Source: an uncultured Bacteroidales bacterium (GTDB lineage Bacteria > Bacteroidota > Bacteroidia > Bacteroidales > FEN-979). From it: 33,646 bases of DNA. Positions 26,008-32,752 of the stretch are shown here, in pieces. Location: the NCBI GenBank assembly GCA_903916595.1, contig CAIWXI010000166.1, forward strand, positions 1-33,646. The letters run 5' to 3'. A program made the position numbers and the translations under genes. The notes beneath the pieces were generated by a model. The model saw nothing but the letters and a program-made list of their open reading frames with translations, was not told the origin of the DNA and did not search any database. Each line of letters starts with the position of its first letter. Position 1 is the stretch's first letter.

Positions 26008-28302
26008 ATGATATATGCCATGATAACCCCTTATTTTATTTTGATCGGAGCCCTGATTTGTGCTGCGGTTTTATTTTTTCTTGCCCTTTTATTCAGTTCT
26101 CTGCTTATCGTAGGCGGTCGCGAAATAAAAGTTTTGGAAAGAAGATGGTTTGGCAGGCAAATGCCAAAGGATCGTGTATTTGCCATGAGTGACGAGATCG
26201 GGATACAGGCCCGTACCAAAGGGCCGGGATTATATTTCCTGACACCTTTTATCTACACCCGTAAACACCAGGATTTTACGATCATTGGCACCAGCGAAGT
26301 GGGACTTCTGACCTCTCTGGACGGGAACCCGGTTCCTTCGGGAAAAATTTTCGCAAAAACCGTTGAATGTAATCTCTTCCAGGACGGGGAAGGTTTCCTG
26401 AAGAACGGAGGAGAGAAAGGTTCCCAGATCCCTATACTTCCGCCAGGAGTATACAGGATCAACGCGTTCATGTTCAATATCACCAAGGAATCTGTTACCA
26501 TCATCGGGGAAAACCAGGTGGGCATTGTTGAATCCATTGACGGGGCTCCTATTCCTGCCGGACGGATCTTCGGTAAAGTAGTCGATTGCGATCTTTTCCA
26601 GGACGGAGCAGCATTTCTGAAAAACGGAGGAGAAAAAGGTCCCCAGATCAGAACCCTGCCTCCGGGGAATTACCGTATCAATACACGTTTATTTAAAATC
26701 ACCGCGGTCCCCATAACAGTCGTAGAAAAGGGACAGGTAGGTGTTGTTACCTCCCAGGACGGGAAACCGATAAGCGGTGGAAGACTGTTATCAAAAGCCA
26801 TCGTTGAGCACAGCTATTTTGAAGACGGGGAAGCGTTTCTTGATCATGGTGGTGAAAAAGGTCCGCAGACCACCATCCTTCTTCCTGGAAAATACCGTGT
26901 AAACACCGGCCTGTTCAAAGTCGAGATCAAGGATACCATCGTAATCCCGGATAAAAAAATCGGGATTGTTGTGGCACGTGACGGTCAGCCCTTGCCCGAA
27001 ACCGAATATGTTGCAAAGCCCGTTGACGGACATAATAACTTTCAGGATGTAACAAAATTTCTTGAAAGTGGCGGACAGCGTGGTCCCCAGTTCGATGTTC
27101 TGAAACCCGGCACCTATTATATCAATCCGATGATGTTCAGTGTTGAGCTGGATGATGTAGCCGTGGTTGAACGCGGACAGGTAGCCGTTGTGGTATCCAA
27201 TGTTGGGGCTGAACCTCCCCAGGTGAGAATGATCACCGATCAGATCGCACACCAGGAAAAAGAACTCAGCGACATCACAGCAGCCGACACGAAACCTATC
27301 GATAAAAGGGTCGATGTGGGACTGGAGCGCTATGTTGTTCCCAAGGGGTTCCGCGGTATACAGCAGGAAGTCGCAGGTCCTGGCATTTATTATCTGAACC
27401 GCCGGGCTTATATTGCATATATCGTTGACACAACCAACATAACCATTGACTGGGATGATTCAAAGGAGACTCGTTTTGATCCTCTCCGTGTAGTGTCACA
27501 TGATGGGTTCTCGATCAATGTTTCGGTGAAAGTGGTAATTCGTGTACGTCCCGACCAGGCTCCTTACATGGTGGCAAAGATTGGTTCAATACAGAACCTC
27601 GTTGACCATGTGATCCATCCGATGATAGATTCAAGTTTCCGCAACCAGGCCTCGGCCACTTCGGCTATGAACTTCATGCAAAACAGGCATGAGGAGCAGC
27701 AGAAGGCCGAAGACAGGGCCAGGGCTGAACTTGAGAAGTACCATGTGGAACTGGTGAGTGTGCTTATATGCCAGATCCAGCTTCCCGAAGACCTGATGAA
27801 AACCCAGACTGAGAGGATCATCGCCCAGCAGCAACAGGCCATGTATGCCGAGCAGCAGAAAGCCCAGCAAAGCCGTATTTCAATGGAGAAAACGACTGCT
27901 GAAGCCAATAAACAGCCCGACCTTGTGACTTCCGAGATCGACGTGAAGGTAGCTGACAACCTGAAGAAAAAAGCTATCCTCTTAGCCGAAGGTGAAGGCG
28001 AATCAATACGCCTAAAAAGCGAAGGCCAGGCCAAGGGTATTGAAGCAGTAGGCCGGGCCGAAGGTGTGGCAATAGAAGCCAAAGGATCTGCCACAGCCGA
28101 GGCTTATGAAAAACAGAAACAGGCTATCGGTGAACAAGGTGTTATTGCCGTGCAGGTTGCCGAGAAGATAGCAGGCGGAAATGTCAAGATCGTTCCTGAC
28201 ACACTGATTACAAGCGGGGATGACAATGGCGGGCTCGGGCAACTTCTGGCCGGTTTCCTCAGTAAAAAGATAACAGAGACCAGATCAAAAGAAGGTAAAT
28301 AG
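26008..28302 (+). CDS. SPFH/band-7 flotillin-like protein with tandem ~73-aa repeats, 764 aa
   Basis: One N-terminal membrane helix (about 8-35) anchors a large protein. Residues about 90-383 hold four tandem repeats of about 73-75 residues; each runs VGxVxSxDGxPxPxGxxxxK, then FQDGxxFLxxGGxKGPQ, then LPPGxYRINxxxF. Repeats begin near 90, 163, 236 and 310, and a partial fifth begins near 384. The SPFH domain follows (about 440-600), and then a Gln/Glu/Ala-rich coiled coil (about 560-720) with EGEGESIRLKSEGQAKG, typical of flotillins. It should form a membrane-attached oligomer. The start may be ATG 26008 or 26020. Confidence 0.9.
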   Translation: MIYAMITPYFILIGALICAAVLFFLALLFSSLLIVGGREIKVLERRWFGRQMPKDRVFAMSDEIGIQARTKGPGLYFLTPFIYTRKHQDFTIIGTSEVGLLTSLDGNPVPSGKIFAKTVECNLFQDGEGFLKNGGEKGSQIPILPPGVYRINAFMFNITKESVTIIGENQVGIVESIDGAPIPAGRIFGKVVDCDLFQDGAAFLKNGGEKGPQIRTLPPGNYRINTRLFKITAVPITVVEKGQVGVVTSQDGKPISGGRLLSKAIVEHSYFEDGEAFLDHGGEKGPQTTILLPGKYRVNTGLFKVEIKDTIVIPDKKIGIVVARDGQPLPETEYVAKPVDGHNNFQDVTKFLESGGQRGPQFDVLKPGTYYINPMMFSVELDDVAVVERGQVAVVVSNVGAEPPQVRMITDQIAHQEKELSDITAADTKPIDKRVDVGLERYVVPKGFRGIQQEVAGPGIYYLNRRAYIAYIVDTTNITIDWDDSKETRFDPLRVVSHDGFSINVSVKVVIRVRPDQAPYMVAKIGSIQNLVDHVIHPMIDSSFRNQASATSAMNFMQNRHEEQQKAEDRARAELEKYHVELVSVLICQIQLPEDLMKTQTERIIAQQQQAMYAEQQKAQQSRISMEKTTAEANKQPDLVTSEIDVKVADNLKKKAILLAEGEGESIRLKSEGQAKGIEAVGRAEGVAIEAKGSATAEAYEKQKQAIGEQGVIAVQVAEKIAGGNVKIVPDTLITSGDDNGGLGQLLAGFLSKKITETRSKEGK

Positions 28303-28467
28303 ACCCTTTTTGATTAGGCCATCTGTATTTTGAAAACGGCTGTCCGTCCCGAGTTTAATAATTAAATAACAAAGATATATCATTGTCTTAATTTTGGTCC
28401 TCCAGATCGAAAAATAAAATCGCCCAGGCATTGTTAAAAAGATAACATTGTATTTGAAATAAGTGTA
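28303..28467. other. Non-coding gap upstream of the redox operon
   Basis: This AT-rich spacer shows no open frame with family features. It contains one TAATTTTG (28389-28396) that matches the -7 consensus without a well-placed -33 element, so the operon promoter could lie there or at the palindrome that follows. Confidence 0.4.
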
Positions 28468-28499
28468 ATTTAGTTTCGTTATTCTACGAAACACTAAAT
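28468..28499. promoter_or_regulatory. Imperfect palindrome just upstream of the redox operon (possible operator)
   Basis: The inner dyad is GTTTCGT (28473-28479), the spacer TATTCT, then ACGAAAC (28486-28492). The outer halves ATTTAG (28468-28473) and CTAAAT (28494-28499) also pair, with a two-base insertion on the right. The element ends four bases before the ATG at 28503, so a bound repressor or a hairpin could block expression. The DNA-binding partner is unknown. Confidence 0.55.
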
Positions 28500-28502
28500 G
28501 CA

Positions 28503-28880
28503 ATGATCACAAAAAAAGAAAAACCTGGTTTTATTATGTGCGTTTGCACCGGAAAATGTCCCGGATTTTCACAAATGGATATATGGGACTTTATCAACAG
28601 AGTGAGAATCGAATTGCCTGTTGAATATGGATTTATCCATCCTCAGCTTTGTGAGGAAGACGGGGATAGGTTCTTGAATGATTATCTTAAAGCACATCGG
28701 AAAGTTGTTATCGGAGCTTGTGCTCATAATATGCAGCGCAAGATGTTTAAAGATGCTTTTGCAGAAGCAGGTCTCGATGTAAGCAAAGATTTAACTGCAA
28801 TTGATATACGCGATATGACAACTGATCAGGCAATTGAAAAAGTCAATGCAGCTCTTATAAAACTGGAGGAATCGAAATGA
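28503..28880 (+). CDS. HdrA N-terminal-like cysteine protein, 125 aa
   Basis: The small protein parallels the N-terminal domain of heterodisulfide reductase subunit A without its flavin part. The start has a CVCTGKC cluster (Cys13, Cys15, Cys19), Cys50 sits in HPQLCEEDG, and Cys73 is in VVIGACAHNMQRKMF followed by EAGLD and IDIRDM. These correspond to the CxCG, MCS and ASCSP...EAGLN...NIRE blocks of HdrA. It may bind an Fe-S cluster or carry electrons or persulfide. It is the first gene of the operon and the only redox-cassette gene without an SD; it overlaps the ferredoxin gene by four bases. Confidence 0.8.
   Translation: MITKKEKPGFIMCVCTGKCPGFSQMDIWDFINRVRIELPVEYGFIHPQLCEEDGDRFLNDYLKAHRKVVIGACAHNMQRKMFKDAFAEAGLDVSKDLTAIDIRDMTTDQAIEKVNAALIKLEESK
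28865..28870 (+). promoter_or_regulatory. Strong Shine-Dalgarno for the ferredoxin gene
   Basis: GGAGGA lies six bases before the ATG at 28877. Such sites are unusual in Bacteroidota and were not seen before the other start codons I checked in this window. Confidence 0.8.
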
Positions 28881-29167
28881 GCGAAACAACTTTCATGGGC
28901 GTTGAACGCGCTAAAATCGATTGGAAACCAACAATAGATTACACATCATGTGATTTTTGTATGGAATGCGTGAATTTCTGTCCTCATAAGGTTTTTGAGG
29001 TCAGGGAAACCGAAGTCATTAAATTAATCATCAGGAATCCGAATAATTGCGTTGTTTTCTGCAGGGCATGCTCTAAGATCTGCGGTCCCGATGCCCTGTC
29101 TTTTCCTGATAAAAATGCAACCACGCAAAGGATTAAGGAAATTAGAAAGGAGGAATCAAATGCTTGA
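28877..29167 (+). CDS. Two-cluster 4Fe-4S ferredoxin-like protein, 96 aa
   Basis: Eight cysteines sit in two motifs: Cys25, 28, 31, 35 (CDFCMECVNFCPH, classical CX2CX2CX3C) and Cys58, 62, 65, 69 (CVVFCRACSKIC), where the first spacing is X3 instead of X2. Both clusters are probably [4Fe-4S]. There is no signal peptide, so it acts in the cytoplasm. It overlaps the HdrA-like gene (4 bases) and the fusion gene (8 bases), consistent with one electron-transfer complex. Confidence 0.92.
   Translation: MSETTFMGVERAKIDWKPTIDYTSCDFCMECVNFCPHKVFEVRETEVIKLIIRNPNNCVVFCRACSKICGPDALSFPDKNATTQRIKEIRKEESNA
29146..29154 (+). promoter_or_regulatory. Strong Shine-Dalgarno that fixes the start of the DGC-lipoyl fusion gene
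   Basis: AAAGGAGGA lies five bases before ATG 29160 and selects that codon over upstream in-frame Met codons inside the ferredoxin gene. Confidence 0.85.
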
Positions 29168-30017
29168 AAATCACGCCATCCTCCCTTGCAATGGATTGGA
29201 TAAAAACGCCGGAGTAATTTCAAGGGAAATAGCGATAAAATTATGCGAGAACGCAAATAATAAAATTATATGCCCGGTTTATTACAGAGTTGCCGAAGGG
29301 AAATATAATAAAATCGCGGGAGAACATTCTCTGTTAGTCATCGATGGATGCCAGACCCGATGCGCGAGTAAGCTTGCTGCAGAAAAAAATCTGAAAGTTT
29401 CCCGAAGAGTAACAATATCAGAAGAAGCTAAAAGCCATAATATTGAATTAAAGAGTAATCTCAGGCTTCTGGAAAATGAGAACACCCTGATTGAAATAAT
29501 ACTGAACGGACTTAATAGTCCGGAAGATAAAGTTGCACTTTCATCTGATGAAACGACTGTTTTTAATAAGTTCGATTATGAGACGTACCAGCATGGAAAA
29601 TTCCTTTTCAGGGTGCCAGCAAATCCGGAAATCTACTTTAACGAAAATGATTGCTGGGCCTATGTGATTGGTACCCGGGCAAGAATAGGTGTCACGGATT
29701 TCGTCCAACAGAACCTTTCAGATATTTTATATTTTACACCACCCGAAATTGGAACGGAAATTGACCAATTCGGTGAAGCAGGCGAGATAGAATCGTCAAA
29801 GTCAGTCTTTGAGTTAGTTTCACCTGTAAGTGGAAAGGTTATCTCTATAAATGAAGCGCTTATAGGTAAGCCGGAACTGCTCAACGAGAACCCCTATGAA
29901 TTGGGGTGGGTAGCAGAAATTGAATTGACAAATTTTGAGGATGATAAAGAACTTCTGATTGGTTTCGATAAATATTTTGAGATCATGAAAAAGAAGGTGG
30001 AGGACATAAATGTATAA
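29160..30017 (+). CDS. Fusion of a DGC zinc-binding-type domain and a GcvH-like lipoyl carrier domain, 285 aa
   Basis: Residues 1-90 match the DGC domain (PF08859-like): Cys10 (ILPCNGL), Cys38 (IICPVYY) and Cys64/Cys68 (IDGCQTRCA). A linker of about 50 residues follows. Residues about 145-260 match GcvH: WAYVIGTRARIGVTDFVQQ, LSDILYFTPPEIGTE, the lipoylation site IESSKSVFEL with Lys214, SPVSGKVISINEAL and LNENPYELGW. The lysine lies exactly where GcvH has ESVKA, so it is probably lipoylated. No glycine-cleavage genes are nearby. GcvH-like LbpA proteins carry sulfur intermediates in the Hdr-like oxidation system, so a sulfur-carrier role is an attractive inference. The start is set by the SD at 29146. 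Confidence 0.85.
   Translation: MLENHAILPCNGLDKNAGVISREIAIKLCENANNKIICPVYYRVAEGKYNKIAGEHSLLVIDGCQTRCASKLAAEKNLKVSRRVTISEEAKSHNIELKSNLRLLENENTLIEIILNGLNSPEDKVALSSDETTVFNKFDYETYQHGKFLFRVPANPEIYFNENDCWAYVIGTRARIGVTDFVQQNLSDILYFTPPEIGTEIDQFGEAGEIESSKSVFELVSPVSGKVISINEALIGKPELLNENPYELGWVAEIELTNFEDDKELLIGFDKYFEIMKKKVEDINV
29999..30004 (+). promoter_or_regulatory. Shine-Dalgarno for the second DGC gene
   Basis: GGAGGA lies five bases before ATG 30010, inside the end of the upstream fusion gene. Confidence 0.8.
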
Positions 30018-30402
30018 AAAAGTAAAAGTTGTTCCATGCAGTGGCATTGGGAAGGTTTTCGGATTAATGGCAAGGGAAGCAGTCTTGAAAACGGTCATTG
30101 AATTATGTCCGGATAAATCAGAAACGGTTTGCCTTGCTTACATTGTAACAGGTGATAAGGCAGTTAAGGAAAAAATCGAAGGTTATGATTGCATTACCGT
30201 TGACGGTTGCCCCAAAATGTGTGCTGCTAAAAATGTCACATTAATCGGAGGCGTAGTCGTGGAAGAAGTTAATGTCCTGGATACGGTGAAGGAACATAAA
30301 GGAAAAAAGTTTGGCTCCCCAACCCAACTTAGCGATGATGGCGAAGTAGTAATAAATGAAATCGCCGGGAAGATAGCGAGAAAAATAAATGAAATAAATT
30401 AA
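30010..30402 (+). CDS. DGC-domain putative zinc-binding protein, 130 aa
   Basis: A stand-alone DGC-type domain with Cys10 (VVPCSGIGK), Cys41 (TVCLAYIV), Cys67 and Cys71 (TVDGCPKMCAAK), the four-cysteine pattern that names the family. It overlaps the fusion gene by eight bases. It resembles the DGC half of the fusion and the following protein, so the cassette holds three diverged copies that may form a complex. Whether the metal is zinc or an Fe-S cluster is not settled by sequence. Confidence 0.85.
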   Translation: MYKKVKVVPCSGIGKVFGLMAREAVLKTVIELCPDKSETVCLAYIVTGDKAVKEKIEGYDCITVDGCPKMCAAKNVTLIGGVVVEEVNVLDTVKEHKGKKFGSPTQLSDDGEVVINEIAGKIARKINEIN

Positions 30403-30408
30403 GGAGGA
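30401..30408 (+). promoter_or_regulatory. Strong Shine-Dalgarno supporting a GTG start
   Basis: AAGGAGGA lies six bases before GTG 30415, which makes that non-ATG codon the clear start of the third DGC gene. Confidence 0.85.
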
Positions 30409-30414
30409 ATCTTA

Positions 30415-30843
30415 GTGTCTGTTTTAAAAGTAGGCGTATTATCTTGCAGTGGCGAGGAATGTCTCGGCGGAACCATTTCAAGGCTAGCCACAAGAAAAGT
30501 TCTTGAAGAACTTAAATTCATTGATACAGTCACACTCTGTCTGCCACTCTATCTTGCAGGTGGTGAAGAAGAAAGAAACTTTGCAAAAGTATATCCGACA
30601 ATATCGGTTGACGGCTGTGATAAACTATGCGCTAAAAGAAGCACTGAGAAGTATAGCGGCAAAATCAGCGGTTCTATTGATGTGTCGAAAGTCATTGGAA
30701 ATGAAAACGCACTTAACACAAAAATCGTAAGGAATAAAGATCTAAAGGACGAACATCTTCAAATGATAGACCAGGTTGCTGGTGAGATTGTTAAAATGAT
30801 TGGCAGCATCAGCCCTGATTCCTTAAACATCAACCCTAAATAA
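30415..30843 (+). CDS. DGC-domain putative zinc-binding protein, 142 aa, GTG start
   Basis: The third DGC-type protein has Cys11 (VLSCSGEEC, with an extra Cys16), Cys42 (TLCLPLYL) and Cys68/Cys72 (SVDGCDKLCAKR). The GTG start is supported by a strong SD and by alignment with the two related proteins. The C-terminal tail is helical and longer than in its neighbour. It lies 12 bases after the previous gene and 7 before the lipoprotein gene, within one operon. Confidence 0.85.
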   Translation: MSVLKVGVLSCSGEECLGGTISRLATRKVLEELKFIDTVTLCLPLYLAGGEEERNFAKVYPTISVDGCDKLCAKRSTEKYSGKISGSIDVSKVIGNENALNTKIVRNKDLKDEHLQMIDQVAGEIVKMIGSISPDSLNINPK

Positions 30844-30850
30844 AGGCTTT

Positions 30851-31210
30851 ATGAGCAAAATATCTCTTGTATTTATCCTTGTAATAGTATGCCTTTTGGC
30901 ATGTTCCAAAAAGAAGGATAGCACGCCATCTGCCGATATTAAAATTATTAGTCTTACGGCCTCTGCGAATCCTGTGATGGCTTTTGATACCACGGTAATA
31001 ACGATGGAGGCCAACGGTAAAAATTTACAGTATGCATGGGTAGCCAATCACGGGAAGCTTAAGGGAAGTGGAAAGACTGTGAAGTATAGTGCCTGTCAAA
31101 GTTGTATTGGGCATAATACGATTACATGCAGACTGCTCAATGAAACAGGAGAAGTTTCTGACACAGTTATGATCCGTGTCACCGAGTGGCATCCTAAGAA
31201 TAAACACTGA
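30851..31210 (+). CDS. Small lipoprotein with Ig/PKD-like domain and CxxC, 119 aa
   Basis: A lipoprotein signal ends in LLAC (Cys18), followed by a charged linker and an all-beta domain with YAWVANHGKLKGSGKTVKYSA-like PKD/Ig character. It contains CQSC (Cys82, Cys85) plus Cys93, which could form a disulfide or bind metal. It likely sits in the periplasm. It lacks an SD, unlike the genes upstream, and looks native to the host. Seven bases separate it from the third DGC gene, and five from the barrel gene. Confidence 0.75.
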   Translation: MSKISLVFILVIVCLLACSKKKDSTPSADIKIISLTASANPVMAFDTTVITMEANGKNLQYAWVANHGKLKGSGKTVKYSACQSCIGHNTITCRLLNETGEVSDTVMIRVTEWHPKNKH

Positions 31211-31215
31211 AACTT

Positions 31216-32199
31216 ATGAGTCGTTTCAAAGATTTTTCATTATTAATACTTTTCCTCATTTATGGATCTGGGTTATGGGCACAGTGCTGTACCTCAGGCA
31301 ATCCGTTTATCAGCGATGCCGAACAACCTGCTCTGCAATCCAGGATACTTAATGCTTCTCTCACATACCGGTATAGTCACTCAGGACCTTATTATATCGG
31401 GGATGCCCACTTCACAGAGCTCCCATATCAAGAAGTCGCATACAGTAACTACATGGAATTGCAGCTTGGATATGGCGTTACTAATTGGCTTACCGTTCTT
31501 ACTGAGTTGGGCTATTCCGTTAATAAAACACTTGAAACCCCGGGAGTTGATTCCTATAAAGGATACGGCCTTGGAGATGCAGCATTGTATCTTAAATTCA
31601 ACGCATACAGTAATTCAAAGCTTCGGCTTACAATTTCACCAACTATTGGGGTGAAATTTCCTATTGGAGTCTTTGATCAGGAAGTAGATAATGTGCAATT
31701 ACCCATTTCAGTTCAACCTTCATCAGGCGCTTTCAGATATATTGCAAACATATTTGTTTCAAAGGGGTTTGGCAAAACAGCCATTGCAGGGTTTGCATCT
31801 TATGAATATTCCCAGTTGATCCAATCCGGTAATTTTTATTACAAGTACGGGGACCAATGGATTGGCTCTATTTACTTCAATTACCGGCCCTGGAAAAGAC
31901 TGATTCTGGATCTTCAGGTGCGTAATGAGTTTCGTGGGAAATCAAGCCGGGAGAACAGCGAAATTGTTGAAGCCTCAGGGTATTATGTGATTTATTTCAC
32001 GCCCCAGGTAACTTATGCATTTAAACATAACTGGTATCTTTCGTCTTTTGCCGATATTCCTCTATATAAGTATTATAATGGGATACAAATGACCTTCGGA
32101 TATGCAGTTGCTTTACGATTGACAAAAAAAATTGACTTTATAGCAATCCAGGCCCGGACCCAGGCCCGAAAGTCCAACCAACCAACAGTGGAGGAGTAA
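31216..32199 (+). CDS. Predicted outer-membrane beta-barrel protein, 327 aa
   Basis: The signal peptide ends near WAQ, leaving a mature N-terminus CCTSGNPF. The body has alternating amphipathic strands rich in Tyr, Phe and Gly (LTYRYSHSGPYYIGD, MELQLGYGVTNWLTVLTEL, FGYAVALRL) typical of a transporter-like barrel of about 12 or more strands. The paired cysteines at the mature end are distinctive and may bind metal or anchor a partner, perhaps the lipoprotein upstream. It closes the redox operon. No SD precedes it. The substrate is unknown. Confidence 0.8.
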   Translation: MSRFKDFSLLILFLIYGSGLWAQCCTSGNPFISDAEQPALQSRILNASLTYRYSHSGPYYIGDAHFTELPYQEVAYSNYMELQLGYGVTNWLTVLTELGYSVNKTLETPGVDSYKGYGLGDAALYLKFNAYSNSKLRLTISPTIGVKFPIGVFDQEVDNVQLPISVQPSSGAFRYIANIFVSKGFGKTAIAGFASYEYSQLIQSGNFYYKYGDQWIGSIYFNYRPWKRLILDLQVRNEFRGKSSRENSEIVEASGYYVIYFTPQVTYAFKHNWYLSSFADIPLYKYYNGIQMTFGYAVALRLTKKIDFIAIQARTQARKSNQPTVEE

Positions 32200-32276
32200 C
32201 TAATCCGAACTAGTAAAAACACATGAAGAATTTTACTTATGACCGCAAGTTTTAGTCATTCCCTTCGTCTATTAAT

Positions 32277-32309
32277 AAAATGGTAACTGAATACAAGATC
32301 AACCATTTT
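32277..32309. terminator. Inverted repeat in a convergent gap, possible terminator
   Basis: AAAATGGT (32277-32284) and ACCATTTT (32302-32309) are perfect 8-bp arms with a 17-base loop, located between two convergent genes. The stem is AT-rich and lacks a clean U-tract, so terminator function is tentative. Confidence 0.3.
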
Positions 32310-32336
32310 GAAAAACTAAAATCATCTGAATAGGGG

Positions 32337-32573
32337 TCAGCAGGCACAAGGGCGATTGACAATAAAGTATCCGAAAAATCCTCCGAAAGCTATGCTCGCG
32401 TATGGGTTGCTGGTAATCGCGCAGGTACCTGAAGCACAGCCAACAAAACGGTAATACAAAAAACCTACCAGTCCGCCTAATGCACTAAATAGGATGGGCT
32501 TCCAGAAGTTCCAGGTTCTGAGTCTTTCCTTAAAAGGAATCGGCTCATTTTTAGTATTGCATGAATCCGACAT
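32337..32573 (-). CDS. DUF6132-family small membrane protein, 78 aa (paralogue 2)
   Basis: It has the same layout as the copy at 25690-25926: PFKERLRTWNFWKP, VGCASGTCAITSNPYAS, and a C-terminal NRPCAC. ATG 32573 aligns it exactly with its paralogue; the longer frame from 32612 adds an unrelated leader. It faces the opposite way, and synonymous sites have diverged widely, so the duplication is old and the protein is under selection. It lies in the gap between the redox operon and the SQR-like/NnrU-like pair. Confidence 0.85.
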   Translation of the reverse strand: MSDSCNTKNEPIPFKERLRTWNFWKPILFSALGGLVGFLYYRFVGCASGTCAITSNPYASIAFGGFFGYFIVNRPCAC

Positions 32574-32681
32574 GTTGAAAATATTTTTGTAAAGTAATGA
32601 ATAAAAATCCAATTAGTGATATTTATGCGCTTTATTTTTGGTGTAATTTTTGATATATATACAAAGACAGACAGAATGAAT

Positions 32682-32752
32682 CAACAGCAGCCCGGAGGTT
32701 GATCTTTTCAAAGGAGGCCGGGTGTTGATTGATTGATTGATTGATTGATTGA
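32682..32752. repeat. Hairpin followed by (TTGA)7 microsatellite
   Basis: CAACA-GCAG-CCCGG (32682-32695) can pair with CCGGG-TGTTG (32718-32727) around a 22-base loop. Seven perfect TTGA units follow (32725-32752), ending next to the stop codon of the NnrU-like gene. Read on the minus strand this lies just after that gene, so the hairpin may end its transcript. Confidence 0.6.

Noticed and set aside
26008-28302. Bacterial major vault protein orthologue
   Set aside because: Repeat length (about 73 versus about 55 residues) and motif differ; only the overall domain order is similar.
29052-29159. Upstream extension of the DGC-lipoyl fusion protein
   Set aside because: It lies inside the ferredoxin gene in another frame; the strong SD before ATG 29160 and the alignment of the DGC start with its neighbours set the true start.
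29160-30017. Annotation as glycine cleavage H protein
   Set aside because: No P-, T- or L-protein genes are nearby, and the N-terminal DGC domain and redox neighbours argue for another carrier role.
32725-32752. Phase-variable contingency locus
   Set aside because: The repeat is just outside the coding frame (after the stop on the minus strand), so slippage would not change a reading frame, and no promoter lies there.
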